From Tolypothrix sp. NIES-4075 (GTDB lineage: Bacteria; Cyanobacteriota; Cyanobacteriia; Cyanobacteriales; Nostocaceae): 64,000 nucleotides of DNA. Positions 26,695 through 35,682 of this stretch are shown piece after piece. The notes under the pieces are model-generated. The model did not search any database, was not told the DNA's origin, and saw only the letters and a program-made list of their open reading frames with translations. Positions within the stretch are counted from its first letter, which is position 1, and every line of letters begins with the position of its first letter. Location of the stretch: contig NZ_BDUC01000001.1 of assembly GCF_002218085.1 (NCBI RefSeq), positions 497,955 to 561,954 of the forward strand, read 5' to 3'. The position numbers were made by a program, and so were the translations under genes.

Positions 26695-27290
26695 GCTAAA
26701 ATAACCGATTTGCGAAGGCTCAGATGTTGTCGGTGTCAACGCAATCTGAAACAGAATAATCCTATAATAATCAATCTCTAAACTAACTGCGTCATAGCTT
26801 AATAAAAAAGCTGATTAATTATTACCCTCATTTTTGTTACAATGCGGATTCTCAGTATTTAGTAAACTTAATTAGATGTTTACATGCAGTTAATATCAAG
26901 TTATTTTGGTCTGATATAAATTGCCCAGAAATTACTGAAAGTCAAAGGCAGTTTTTCATATACAAGTAATTAATTTACTCACCTAAAACTAAATATGTAC
27001 GGTATTTACGTATACAAAGAAAAATAATTTAAAAGTTAATAAAATCTCAAATAAGCCGAAAATTTAAAAACAACTAAAGAAAAACCTAGCTTTTGCAAGT
27101 ATTTAGCACATAATTCGCGAGCAATATTTGTAATATAAAATACATAATGGCGGTGATGATTTCCGAGATTTTGACGAAGCTATGATTTGAACAGACGGTA
27201 AATAATACTATGTCATCAGGGTATGAAAGACTATACCTGACTAGGTTAGACTATATTTTATTTAAAGTTTTATAATACTGGTTTTGAAGA
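26695..27290. other. AT-rich intergenic region, no gene seen
   Basis: About 600 bases between the GGDEF protein and folB contain no open frame or repeat that I can support. The last 70 bases before folB (27290-27360) are GGGGAATGGG-type repeat. Confidence 0.5.
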
Positions 27291-27362
27291 ATGGGGAATG
27301 GGGAATGGGTAATAATTCTTTTTCCAGTCTAAGCGTCCAAGCGTCCCCATGCCCCGATCGCG

Positions 27363-27734
27363 CTAAAATGGATTGGACTTACTTCTAGTCAGTTCAATGG
27401 TAATTTTGCCGCCAAAGTCGGGAATGGGTGCAGCGGGTTTGCTTAAAGTGACTTGCACCTGTGAGACGCGATCGCATTCAATGAGAATAGAATCGGCGAT
27501 CGTCGCTACTAAACGTTCTATCAAAGCAAACTTAGATGTCTTTACTAAATGTTGCACTTTGGTGATAACGCTGCGATAATCCACAGTGTCTTCAATCGCG
27601 TCAGTTTTAGCCGCTGTGGAGATATCTAACCATAATTTTACATCCACCTCAAACCATTGTCCTAGTATTTGTTCCTCAGCCAGATAGCCAGTATAGCCAT
27701 AGCAGCGAATTCCCGTTAAATGAATCGAGTCCAT
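27363..27734 (-). CDS. folB: dihydroneopterin aldolase
   Basis: A 123-residue folate-pathway enzyme converting dihydroneopterin to 6-hydroxymethyl-dihydropterin and glycolaldehyde. Family signatures are IHLTGIRCYGYTGYLAEEQ at the N-terminus with the substrate-binding Tyr and Glu, TVDYRSVI, and LIERLVATIADSIL with the conserved Glu, ending in VTLSKPAAPIP. Length is typical. It is divergent from menD, separated by a repeat block. Confidence 0.93.
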   Translation of the reverse strand: MDSIHLTGIRCYGYTGYLAEEQILGQWFEVDVKLWLDISTAAKTDAIEDTVDYRSVITKVQHLVKTSKFALIERLVATIADSILIECDRVSQVQVTLSKPAAPIPDFGGKITIELTRSKSNPF

Positions 27735-27828
27735 GAAAGTTCAGTCCACTCATCAAATTTTGTATTCTAGATTTTAAAGTTAATTTCCGCAGACAAAATC
27801 TCAAATTTCATATTATCTTTATCAAAGA

Positions 27829-27940
27829 CTAGGGACTGGGGACTAGGGACTATGGACTGGGGACTATAAAAAGGATTATTACCCATTACCCATTACCCAT
27901 TACCCATTACCCATTCTGCATTCCCCATTCCCTTTATTTA
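27829..27940. repeat. GGGACTGGGGACTAG and CCCATTACCCATTAC arrays
   Basis: Two different short tandem arrays fill the region upstream of menD, leaving only a few bases before the ATG. The menD ribosome-binding site is not obvious. Confidence 0.7.
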
Positions 27941-27945
27941 AATTA

Positions 27946-29853
27946 ATGCCGATCGCCTTTAACAATACTAATCAACTTTGGGCTTTTATCTTGGTGGAAA
28001 CGCTCTTGCGCTTAGGATTGACTTGTGCGGTAATTTGTCCGGGTTCGCGTTCCACACCTTTAGCACTCGCCTTTGCCAAAGCTTCATATAATTATAATAT
28101 TGAAGCGATTTCTATTCTCGATGAACGTTCTGCCGCTTTTTTCGCTTTGGGAGTAGCTAAAGCAACCAAACGTCCTGTAGTATTGATTTGCAGTTCGGGA
28201 ACCGCAGGAGCAAACTTTTACCCAGCAGTCATCGAAGCTAGAGAAAGTCGCGTCCCTTTGTTGATATTAACTGCTGATAGACCGCAAGAATTGCGAGATT
28301 GCCACTCTGGACAAACCATAGACCAATTGAAGCTATATGGAAATTACCCAAATTGGCAAACAGAGTTAGCTTTACCTTCATCAGATATGCAAATGTTAGC
28401 TTATCTGCGACAAACGGTAATTCATGCATGGGAAAAGTCGCTCTATCCTGTCCCAGGTTCAGTACATCTAAATATACCGTTTCGCGACCCCCTCGCACCA
28501 ATTCCCGATGCAAATGTAGAGACGCGAAATTTCGCGTCTCTACAATTTGATCCAGAAGAATTCTTTTCTGCAATAACAACTTTTTCCCCCACTCCCCTAC
28601 AGACACAGGTTATCGCGTCTCTACTCCCCATTCCCCAAGAATGGTTACAATCTCAACGAGGGATAATAATTGCTGGTGTTGCTCAAGTGCAGCAGCCAAA
28701 AGAATATTGTAGTGCGATCGCGCAACTTTCCCAAACCTTAAAATTCCCGGTTCTTGCAGAGGGACTCTCACCTGTCAGAAATTATGTTGACCTCAACCCC
28801 TATTTGATATCTACCTATGATTTAATTTTGCGGAATCAACATCAATCGATGCAACTAGCACCAGAAATAGTAATTCAAATCGGGGAACTTCCCACCAGTA
28901 AACAACTACGTACCTGGCTAAATACTACACAACCCAAACGCTGGATAATTGACCCAAGCGACCAAAACCTTGACCCCCTCCACGGAAAGACAATCCACCT
29001 ACGAGTATCGATTGAACAGCTAGCGCAGGGAGTGGGGGAGATGGGGGGACAAGGGGACAGGGGGACAGGGGGACAGGGGGACAAGGGGACAAGGAGACAG
29101 GGGGAACAAAAAAGAATTTCTCCCCCTCTCCTTGTCTCCCCCTCTCCTTGTCTCCTTGTCTCCCCATCTCCCTATCTTCAACTTTGGTGTGATGCGGAAG
29201 CGCAAGTTAGGTCAAATGTTGACCAAACTATGGCGACAATGAATGAGTTAGTCGAAAGCAAAGCTGCTTGGTTGCTTTCACAAATGCTACCACCAGGAAC
29301 GCCGCTATTTATCGCCAACAGTATGCCGGTTCGTGATGTAGAATTTTTCTGGAAGCCGAATAATTTAGGAGTGCGATCGCATTTTAATCGAGGTGCGAAT
29401 GGTATAGATGGTACATTATCCACTGCTTTAGGAATCGCCCATCGTCGTCAAAGTAGTGTTATGTTAACGGGAGATTTATCTTTATTGCACGATACCAATG
29501 GCTTTTTAATTAGAAATAAGTTTGTTGGACATCTCACCATCGTGTTAATTAATAACAATGGCGGTGGGATTTTTGAAATGTTACCCATCGCTCAATTTGA
29601 CTTGCCATTTGAAGAATTTTTTGCCACTCCGCAAGATATTGATTTTGCTCAATTGTGCGCTACTTATGGAGTAGAGCATGAATTGATTACTTCTTGGGAT
29701 AAGTTGCAACAAAACTTAAACCCGCTACCAAGTAAGGGAATTCGGGTTTTGGAATTGCGAACAAATCGGAAAGCAGATGCGAAGTGGCGCCAGGAAAATT
29801 TACCTAACTTTGCGACCGTAGTAAGCGCTGAAGCGCTTAAGGAAAAGCGCTAA
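27946..29853 (+). CDS. menD: SEPHCHU synthase MenD with repeat-derived in-frame insertions
   Basis: This thiamine-diphosphate enzyme joins isochorismate and 2-oxoglutarate in phylloquinone biosynthesis. Visible are the N-terminal CPGSRSTPLALAFAKA, the cofactor Glu in SILDERSAAFFALG and the ThDP motif GDLSLLHDTNGFLI...NNNGG. At 635 residues it is about 50 longer than usual. Residues near 189-197 (VETRNFASL) are encoded by a GTAGAGACGCGAAATTTCGC palindrome. Residues about 362-410 (GGQGDRGTGGQGDKG...LLVSPSPCLLVSP) are encoded by a purine-rich array and its complement. Both keep the frame and fall between core domains. Confidence 0.95.
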   Translation: MPIAFNNTNQLWAFILVETLLRLGLTCAVICPGSRSTPLALAFAKASYNYNIEAISILDERSAAFFALGVAKATKRPVVLICSSGTAGANFYPAVIEARESRVPLLILTADRPQELRDCHSGQTIDQLKLYGNYPNWQTELALPSSDMQMLAYLRQTVIHAWEKSLYPVPGSVHLNIPFRDPLAPIPDANVETRNFASLQFDPEEFFSAITTFSPTPLQTQVIASLLPIPQEWLQSQRGIIIAGVAQVQQPKEYCSAIAQLSQTLKFPVLAEGLSPVRNYVDLNPYLISTYDLILRNQHQSMQLAPEIVIQIGELPTSKQLRTWLNTTQPKRWIIDPSDQNLDPLHGKTIHLRVSIEQLAQGVGEMGGQGDRGTGGQGDKGTRRQGEQKRISPPLLVSPSPCLLVSPSPYLQLWCDAEAQVRSNVDQTMATMNELVESKAAWLLSQMLPPGTPLFIANSMPVRDVEFFWKPNNLGVRSHFNRGANGIDGTLSTALGIAHRRQSSVMLTGDLSLLHDTNGFLIRNKFVGHLTIVLINNNGGGIFEMLPIAQFDLPFEEFFATPQDIDFAQLCATYGVEHELITSWDKLQQNLNPLPSKGIRVLELRTNRKADAKWRQENLPNFATVVSAEALKEKR

Positions 29854-29861
29854 AGCGCTTA

Positions 29862-31079
29862 CTACGATAGAAATTTTTCGACGCAGCGGACGAAGATTTC
29901 TACACCCATTGGTAAAGCAGTTTCGTCAAAATCAAAGCGGGGATGATGATGCGGATATGCTAAGTCTTTTGCGGGGTTCGCAGAACCGAGGAAGAAATAA
30001 CAACCCGGAACGGCTTGTAAGAAGTATGACATATCTTCGCCGCCCATTGTTTGACATTCTGGGACAACTCCGAGAGGAGTTTCTATCACTTGTTCGGCTT
30101 GCGATCGCACAAATTCTGCCATCCCTGCATCGTTGATAGTTGGTGGGTATAGTTCCCAATATTCTAAGTCATAACTCGCACCATGACTCTGACAAACGCC
30201 GGCGATAATTTGCTCAATTCGCTTTTGGAAAAAGCCTTTTAAATCAGGTTTAAAATAACGTATCGTCCCACTCATCCTTGCCGTATCGGGAATAATATTC
30301 AGCTTGGTTCCTGCGTGAAGTTCTCCAACTGTCACCACCGCCGAATCTATTGGATCGACGTTGCGTGAGACAATAGTTTGTAAAGCGTTGACTATTTGGG
30401 CAGCAACCACGATAGAATCAATCGTTTGATGAGGCATTGCCCCGTGTCCACCTTTGCCCAAAATCGTGCATTTAAAGCATTCTACCGCTGCCATTAATGC
30501 TCCAGCGCGGACACCGACAGTTCCCAAAGGCAAATTATTCCATAAATGCAAACCGATAATTGCATCGACATCAGGGTTTTTTAGTACCCCAGCTTCAATC
30601 ATCGGCTTTGCACCTCCGGGTCCTTCTTCCGCTGGTTGAAAGATAATTTTTACAGTACCGCCGAAGTTTTGGCGATGTTGTTGAAGATAATAAGCTGTAC
30701 CTAAAGCGATCGCTGTATGTCCATCATGACCGCAAGCGTGCATTACCCCATCATGTTGCGATTTATATGGCACTTCGTTAAGTTCTTGAATTGGCAAAGC
30801 GTCCATATCTGCGCGAATTGCCAAGACTTTCCCACTATCAATTTTACCACCTTTGATTGTTGCCACAATTCCAGTTTGAGCAATACCCGTTTCATGCTCA
30901 ATTCCCCATTCCTGCAACTTGTGTGAAACAAACTCAGCAGTGAGTTTTTCTTGAAAACCTAACTCTGGTTGTTGATGCAGCCTGCGTCGCCATTCTACAA
31001 GTTGAGGTTGTAGCGATCTAATATCCAGGCGGACGCGAGATAAATTTACACTCTGAGCGTTGGGAAATGTGGAAATCAT
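29862..31079 (-). CDS. M20-family amidohydrolase (N-acyl-amino-acid hydrolase type)
   Basis: A 405-residue zinc/manganese peptidase-fold enzyme of the IAA-amino-acid hydrolase / hippurate hydrolase group. Metal-binding signatures are HACGHDGHTAI, PAEEGPGGAKPMIE, GLHLWN and the C-terminal GGEDMSYFLQ. It removes an acyl or amide group from an N-substituted amino acid; the physiological substrate cannot be told. It converges with menD with 8 bases between the stops; the shared end has an AAGCGCTTA palindrome. Confidence 0.9.
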   Translation of the reverse strand: MISTFPNAQSVNLSRVRLDIRSLQPQLVEWRRRLHQQPELGFQEKLTAEFVSHKLQEWGIEHETGIAQTGIVATIKGGKIDSGKVLAIRADMDALPIQELNEVPYKSQHDGVMHACGHDGHTAIALGTAYYLQQHRQNFGGTVKIIFQPAEEGPGGAKPMIEAGVLKNPDVDAIIGLHLWNNLPLGTVGVRAGALMAAVECFKCTILGKGGHGAMPHQTIDSIVVAAQIVNALQTIVSRNVDPIDSAVVTVGELHAGTKLNIIPDTARMSGTIRYFKPDLKGFFQKRIEQIIAGVCQSHGASYDLEYWELYPPTINDAGMAEFVRSQAEQVIETPLGVVPECQTMGGEDMSYFLQAVPGCYFFLGSANPAKDLAYPHHHPRFDFDETALPMGVEIFVRCVEKFLS

Positions 31080-31173
31080 TGTTTAAACAGGTTAATTTAA
31101 CACGGCTAACTGATGTTATTTTCCTAGTTTAATCTTTTCGACACTGTTAATATTTTGTAAATTAGCAGTATTT

Positions 31174-31211
31174 GTAGGGTGCGTTACGAACTTCGTTCTA
31201 ACGCACCCTAC
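31174..31211. repeat. GTAGGGTGCGTTA...TAACGCACCCTAC palindrome
   Basis: A 38-base near-perfect inverted repeat of the family seen at 9851 and 21671. It lies in the 333-base gap upstream of the CHAT gene; the rest of that gap shows no gene. Confidence 0.65.
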
Positions 31212-31412
31212 ATGTATTTCAACTTCTACGTATATTTTAACTTCGCTTGCATCCATAAACAGGTAAGTCCTTCAAGTTAAACCTGTGTACTATATTAAGT
31301 ACAAGCTCATTTGTGTAACTCAAACTGATTGGAACAGCTTGAGGTTCAAAAAAACTCAACATAGATATAGAATCAGTACATTTTCTTGTAGATTCTGTCT
31401 TCATCCAAAAGT

Positions 31413-32462
31413 ATGAAAAAAATTCTAATTTTATCAGCTAATCCGAGAAACACAGATTGGCTACGTTTAGATGAGGAAATTCGGGAAATAAAAACAGCGT
31501 TGAGACGTTCCAAATATCGAGATAATTTTGAAGTTATTACTGAGGGGGCTGTTCGGATTGATGATTTGCGTCGTGCTTTGTTAGATTGCGAACCACAGAT
31601 TGTGCATTTCTCTGGGCATGGAACAGGAAATAATGGCATTTTGAAAAATAACTCCGGAGAATTACAACAACAGCGGGAAGCTTATCGTTTAAATTCACCT
31701 TCAGGAGGTATAGCTTTAGAGAATAACTCTGGGGAAATGCAATTGGTAAGTACAAAATCACTAGCAGACTTATTTAATACTTTTCAAAACACAATTGAAT
31801 GCGTGCTACTCAATGCTTGTTATTCAGAAGTCCAGGCTGAAGAAATTCATAAGCATATTTATTGCGTTATTGGCATGGAACGTTCTATACGAGATGATGC
31901 AGCAATTAAATTTGCCCAAGGATTTTATGATGCGATCGGTGCTGGGAGAAACTATGAGGATGCTTTTCAGCTAGGCTGTAATAATATTGACTTAAATGGC
32001 ATTCCCCAGTCTTTAATTATTAGCATCAAAATTAACAAAGATATAGGCATTATACTTTCTAGTAATAAAAATTCCAAAGATAAGGAAGAAAAATCTAATA
32101 TGGCTGATCAACGCACTATCAACATAGGAAGCGGTAACTACAACGAGCGCATTGAAGGCAATTATGTACAAGGTAATTATTATGCTAGTAGTGAAAAGCA
32201 AAGCCTTACTGAAGTTGCTGCTGAAATTCAAAAACTACTTGAACAACTAGACAAATCTTACCCTGCTGATACCACCTTGGGTAAAATGCAAATAGCTGCC
32301 GAAACTATTAAGAGTATTGAAAATAATCCCTCTTTAAAAGAGAGGATACTTAGTGTATTGAAAGCAAGTAGTGTGCAGGCTTTTGGGCAATTGCTCAATC
32401 ATCCAGCAGCTAGCTTTGTCATTGCTGCTTTGGAAGATTGGCAGAAAACTAAGGGTAATTAA
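31413..32462 (+). CDS. CHAT-domain caspase-like protein with GNYNE motif and C-terminal helical domain
   Basis: Residues 1-205 form a CHAT (caspase HetF-associated with TPRs) protease-like domain: ILILSANPRNTDWLRLDEEI, the catalytic His in IVHFSGHG (His69) and the catalytic Cys in CVLLNACYS (Cys136). A linker then leads to INIGSGNYNERIEGNYVQGN (236-255) and a helical C-terminal domain (AAEIQKLLEQLDKSYPAD...). The downstream NACHT protein has nearly the same motif at its N-terminus. CHAT proteases act as effectors in bacterial cell-death and antiphage systems, so an effector role is likely but inferred. Met230 (ATG at 32100, GGAAG upstream) begins a segment that resembles a stand-alone protein, so a second product is possible. 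Confidence 0.85.
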   Translation: MKKILILSANPRNTDWLRLDEEIREIKTALRRSKYRDNFEVITEGAVRIDDLRRALLDCEPQIVHFSGHGTGNNGILKNNSGELQQQREAYRLNSPSGGIALENNSGEMQLVSTKSLADLFNTFQNTIECVLLNACYSEVQAEEIHKHIYCVIGMERSIRDDAAIKFAQGFYDAIGAGRNYEDAFQLGCNNIDLNGIPQSLIISIKINKDIGIILSSNKNSKDKEEKSNMADQRTINIGSGNYNERIEGNYVQGNYYASSEKQSLTEVAAEIQKLLEQLDKSYPADTTLGKMQIAAETIKSIENNPSLKERILSVLKASSVQAFGQLLNHPAASFVIAALEDWQKTKGN

Positions 32463-32536
32463 GCCTTTATACATTTTTTATGTAACTTTTATTCGTCTAT
32501 TTTTCTTGTTATTTAATAACTTTGTGGGGTTATATT

Positions 32537-34687
32537 ATGACAACAAATCAAGAGCCTTATAACCGCAGTATTAATATAGGAAGCGGCAATTATAATGAGT
32601 CAATTCAGGGTGATTATATCCAAGGTGACTTCATTCAGGGAAGCGTCATTTATATAAATAAAAGTCTTTTTCAGATATCTGATTTCCTAGGTCGTCGGAC
32701 ATCTGATGTAGCAAAACCCGCTACTCAGGAGGAGTATAAACAACGTAAGGTTTTGCTCAATAAAGTTAAAAACTATTGGATTGAAGGTGTGTTAGAAAAG
32801 TCATTGCATACCAGAGTGATGATTGAATTAAGTCTGGAAGAGCAATTAGACGCAGTAGAACATCTTGGTATTGACGAGTTACCTGATAAATCTGGACAAG
32901 CACTACCCACGGGAGTTGGGGTAACAGATGTCTTCAATCAAATGGGAGAGGGACGAACTCTTTTGATATTAGGAGAACCGGGAGCGGGTAAAACCACAAC
33001 CCTCCTGACACTGACAAAGCATTTGATAACTCGTACTGAACAAAACTTAAGCCGACCGATTCCAGTCGTATTTAATTTATCCTCTTGGGCAAATAAGCGG
33101 CAAAATATTGCTGATTGGCTTGTTCAAGAATTGAATAGGCAATATAAAGTTTCCAAATCCCTAGCTAAAACTTGGATTAAAGAGCAACAACTGCTACTAA
33201 CGCTGGATGGTCTGGATGAGGTGAAATCTGAGTATCGGGAAGCCTGTGTTCAAGCCTTGAATGAATTCATGCAAAAGCATGGGCAAACCGAGATTGTTGT
33301 GTGTAGCCGCATCCAAGATTATAATGCTCTCTCTACTCGTCTGCAACTACAAGGTGCTATCTGCGTCCAATCATTGACCGATGAGCAGATTAAGCAATAT
33401 CTAAACAGTGCTGGCAATCAATTAGAAGCTTTGAGAACACTACTTGAAAAAGATACTGCACTGCAAGAGTTAGCCAAATCTCCCCTGACTCTCAGCGTCA
33501 TGACTTTGGCATATGAAGGCAAATTAGTTGAAGACTTACCTCAAACAAACTCGATAGAAGAACAGCGTCGGCATCTGTTTAATACTTATATTGAAACGAT
33601 GTTTAGCCGCAAGCAAGCTAAACAGAAATACCCGAAAGAACAAGCAATGCGCTGGCTAATTTGGCTAGCAAAGCGTTTGTCTCAAACTTCTCAGACGATG
33701 TTTTTAATTGAAGGATTGCAGCCTACTTGGTTCCAGACTAAGACTCAAAAAATACTTTATAGGATTGGAAGTTTTCTGATTGGGGGGCTACTTGGGGGAC
33801 TGATTGGTGCGTTAATCGGATTGCTAGCTCAAAGCAAGTCTGTTCAACTTAGTTTGCTAATTGGTCTACCTATTGGTGGGCTGAGTTTATTACCGCAGAT
33901 GACAGAAATCAAAACAGTTGAAACCCTGAGATGGTCTTGGCAAGAAGCAAGGAAGTTTCTAATTAATGGACTGCTAAATGGACTGCCTTTAGCGGTGATT
34001 GTGGGACTGGTTCTTCGGTTGTTTAAATCAGACCTGGATGTGCAGAGATTGGTGCTGATTTATTGGCTAATTGATGCACTGATTTTGGGGTTGCTTGGTG
34101 GGCTGAGAGGTCCAGAAATAGAGAGAAAAACAAGTCCCAATCAGGGCATTTGGAACTCAGGCAGGAATGCTCTGATTATTGGATTAATTGGTGGATTAAT
34201 CGGCGCCTTGATCGGACAATTAAGCGGTAAACCAAATTGGTTACTTTTGGGGTTAGACTTTGGGCTGATTTCTGGGCTAATTTTTGGGGGTGGTAAAGCC
34301 TGCATCCAACACTTTACTTTACGCTTTATTCTTAACAGTAAAGGTTATATCCCCAGCAACTATGCCCACTTTCTTGACTATGGCACTGAACGCATCTTTT
34401 TACAAAAAGTTGGGGGTGGTTACATTTTTGTTCATCGAATGCTGCTCGAACATTTTGCTCAGATAGCGTCAGTACCTGTTCAATCAACGATCGCACCAAA
34501 TCTTCAGTTTATTGACAGGAATAATATACCAGTTGAACCTGATTTAACTAATGTTGGTAATAGCGCTTCTCAGCCTCCAACTCCAGTTCAAAATCATCTT
34601 GTATGTATTAATTGTGGTAACAATAATCCGTCTAATTTCAAATTCTGCTCCAAGTGTGGGACACCATTGATTAAACCATCTATCTAA
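32537..34687 (+). CDS. NACHT NTPase with membrane-spanning C-terminal half and zinc ribbon
   Basis: 716 residues from the ATG at 32537 (the frame is open from a TTG at 32522). Order: INIGSGNYNESIQGDYIQGD (12-31), a helical linker, and NACHT ATPase with Walker A GEPGAGKTT (146-154), Walker B LLLTLDGLDEV and a sensor region VVCSRIQDY. Then come several Gly/Leu-rich membrane helices (GGLLGGLIGALIG...), the conserved FVHRMLLEHFA block, and a C-terminal CXXC...CXXC zinc ribbon (CINCGNNNPSNFKFCSKCG). NACHT proteins are STAND signalling ATPases, including bacterial antiphage sensors. It starts 74 bases after the CHAT gene on the same strand, so both are probably one operon. Confidence 0.88.
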   Translation: MTTNQEPYNRSINIGSGNYNESIQGDYIQGDFIQGSVIYINKSLFQISDFLGRRTSDVAKPATQEEYKQRKVLLNKVKNYWIEGVLEKSLHTRVMIELSLEEQLDAVEHLGIDELPDKSGQALPTGVGVTDVFNQMGEGRTLLILGEPGAGKTTTLLTLTKHLITRTEQNLSRPIPVVFNLSSWANKRQNIADWLVQELNRQYKVSKSLAKTWIKEQQLLLTLDGLDEVKSEYREACVQALNEFMQKHGQTEIVVCSRIQDYNALSTRLQLQGAICVQSLTDEQIKQYLNSAGNQLEALRTLLEKDTALQELAKSPLTLSVMTLAYEGKLVEDLPQTNSIEEQRRHLFNTYIETMFSRKQAKQKYPKEQAMRWLIWLAKRLSQTSQTMFLIEGLQPTWFQTKTQKILYRIGSFLIGGLLGGLIGALIGLLAQSKSVQLSLLIGLPIGGLSLLPQMTEIKTVETLRWSWQEARKFLINGLLNGLPLAVIVGLVLRLFKSDLDVQRLVLIYWLIDALILGLLGGLRGPEIERKTSPNQGIWNSGRNALIIGLIGGLIGALIGQLSGKPNWLLLGLDFGLISGLIFGGGKACIQHFTLRFILNSKGYIPSNYAHFLDYGTERIFLQKVGGGYIFVHRMLLEHFAQIASVPVQSTIAPNLQFIDRNNIPVEPDLTNVGNSASQPPTPVQNHLVCINCGNNNPSNFKFCSKCGTPLIKPSI

Positions 34688-34745
34688 GAGTCTCGGACTG
34701 ACAAGTAACCTAACCAAATTACACATAAAACAATTGTAGGATGCG

Positions 34746-35429
34746 TTACGAGCAGATAGTTAAAGTTTCCAAATCTAAATTTGATATTACCTGTGCCATT
34801 TTTTCAAAATCAGATGTATTTCCTAAGTAAGGCACGCAACCTAAAACAGGCGTATTAGTCAATGATTGAATCAATTGTGGTGGTGTCCAGTCGGCAATTT
34901 GCGCTGATGTTCGCGGTTCGACGCAGTTGAGGACAATACCAATTAAATGCACGCGGCATTGTCTAGCTAATGCTACATTCGCTACAGCTTGGGCGATCGC
35001 TCCCAATTTCACAGGTACTATCAATACCGTCGGCAAACGCCATTCCCCTGCTAAATCTGCTACCGTCAACTCCGAAGTTACGGGTGAGCCTAATCCGCCC
35101 AAAGCTTCTATTAAAAGAATATCATGACGCGATCGCACTTTTTCCAAAGTTTGCCACACTAGCTTTAAATCCACTTCTCGATTTTCGCGTGCAGCGGCAA
35201 TCGGTGGCGCCAGAGGTGCTTGAAAATACAAAGGTGTAATTTCTGACGCAGATTGATCTAAAGAAAACAGCTTTTGATAAAGTTCGCGATCGCCTTCACC
35301 CGATTGAATCGGCTTCATAATTCCCAAGCGTCGCTGCGGATAATATGTTTGCCAATATGCTGCCAACGCTGTTGTAAAAACAGTTTTACCAGCTTCGGTA
35401 TCCGTTCCCGTAATTAGTAATGTATTCAT
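34746..35429 (-). CDS. bioD: dethiobiotin synthetase
   Basis: BioD closes the ureido ring of biotin using ATP and carbon dioxide. The P-loop ITGTDTEAGKTV is at residues 6-17, followed by KPIQSGEGD and LLIEALGGLGSP (normally EGAGG). The ATG at 35429 is preferred to an upstream TTG; the protein is 227 aa, a normal length. Its 3' end lies 58 bases from the convergent NACHT gene. Confidence 0.92.
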   Translation of the reverse strand: MNTLLITGTDTEAGKTVFTTALAAYWQTYYPQRRLGIMKPIQSGEGDRELYQKLFSLDQSASEITPLYFQAPLAPPIAAARENREVDLKLVWQTLEKVRSRHDILLIEALGGLGSPVTSELTVADLAGEWRLPTVLIVPVKLGAIAQAVANVALARQCRVHLIGIVLNCVEPRTSAQIADWTPPQLIQSLTNTPVLGCVPYLGNTSDFEKMAQVISNLDLETLTICS

Positions 35430-35682
35430 TGACAAGTATTACTTATTAACACTTAATTTACCCTATTTAATTTCGACAAACTCATCCTGTATCAACATTA
35501 AACTGAAATGGTATATGATAATTCCAAAAACTCTCTCCTTCCTCTTCCTCTGTGTTCTGTGCGCCTCTGCGGTAGCACAAGTGCAAGCCACTTCGTGTCT
35601 ACGTTATTCCAAATTCTTCTTCACCAATCACATAAAACTGCAATAAAAGTAATCAAATTAGTAGAAAAATGCACCATTTAAC

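Noticed and set aside
28238..29423. Several reverse frames inside menD
   Set aside because: Shadows of the menD coding sequence and its repeat insert (for example SPCPPVPLSPCPP).
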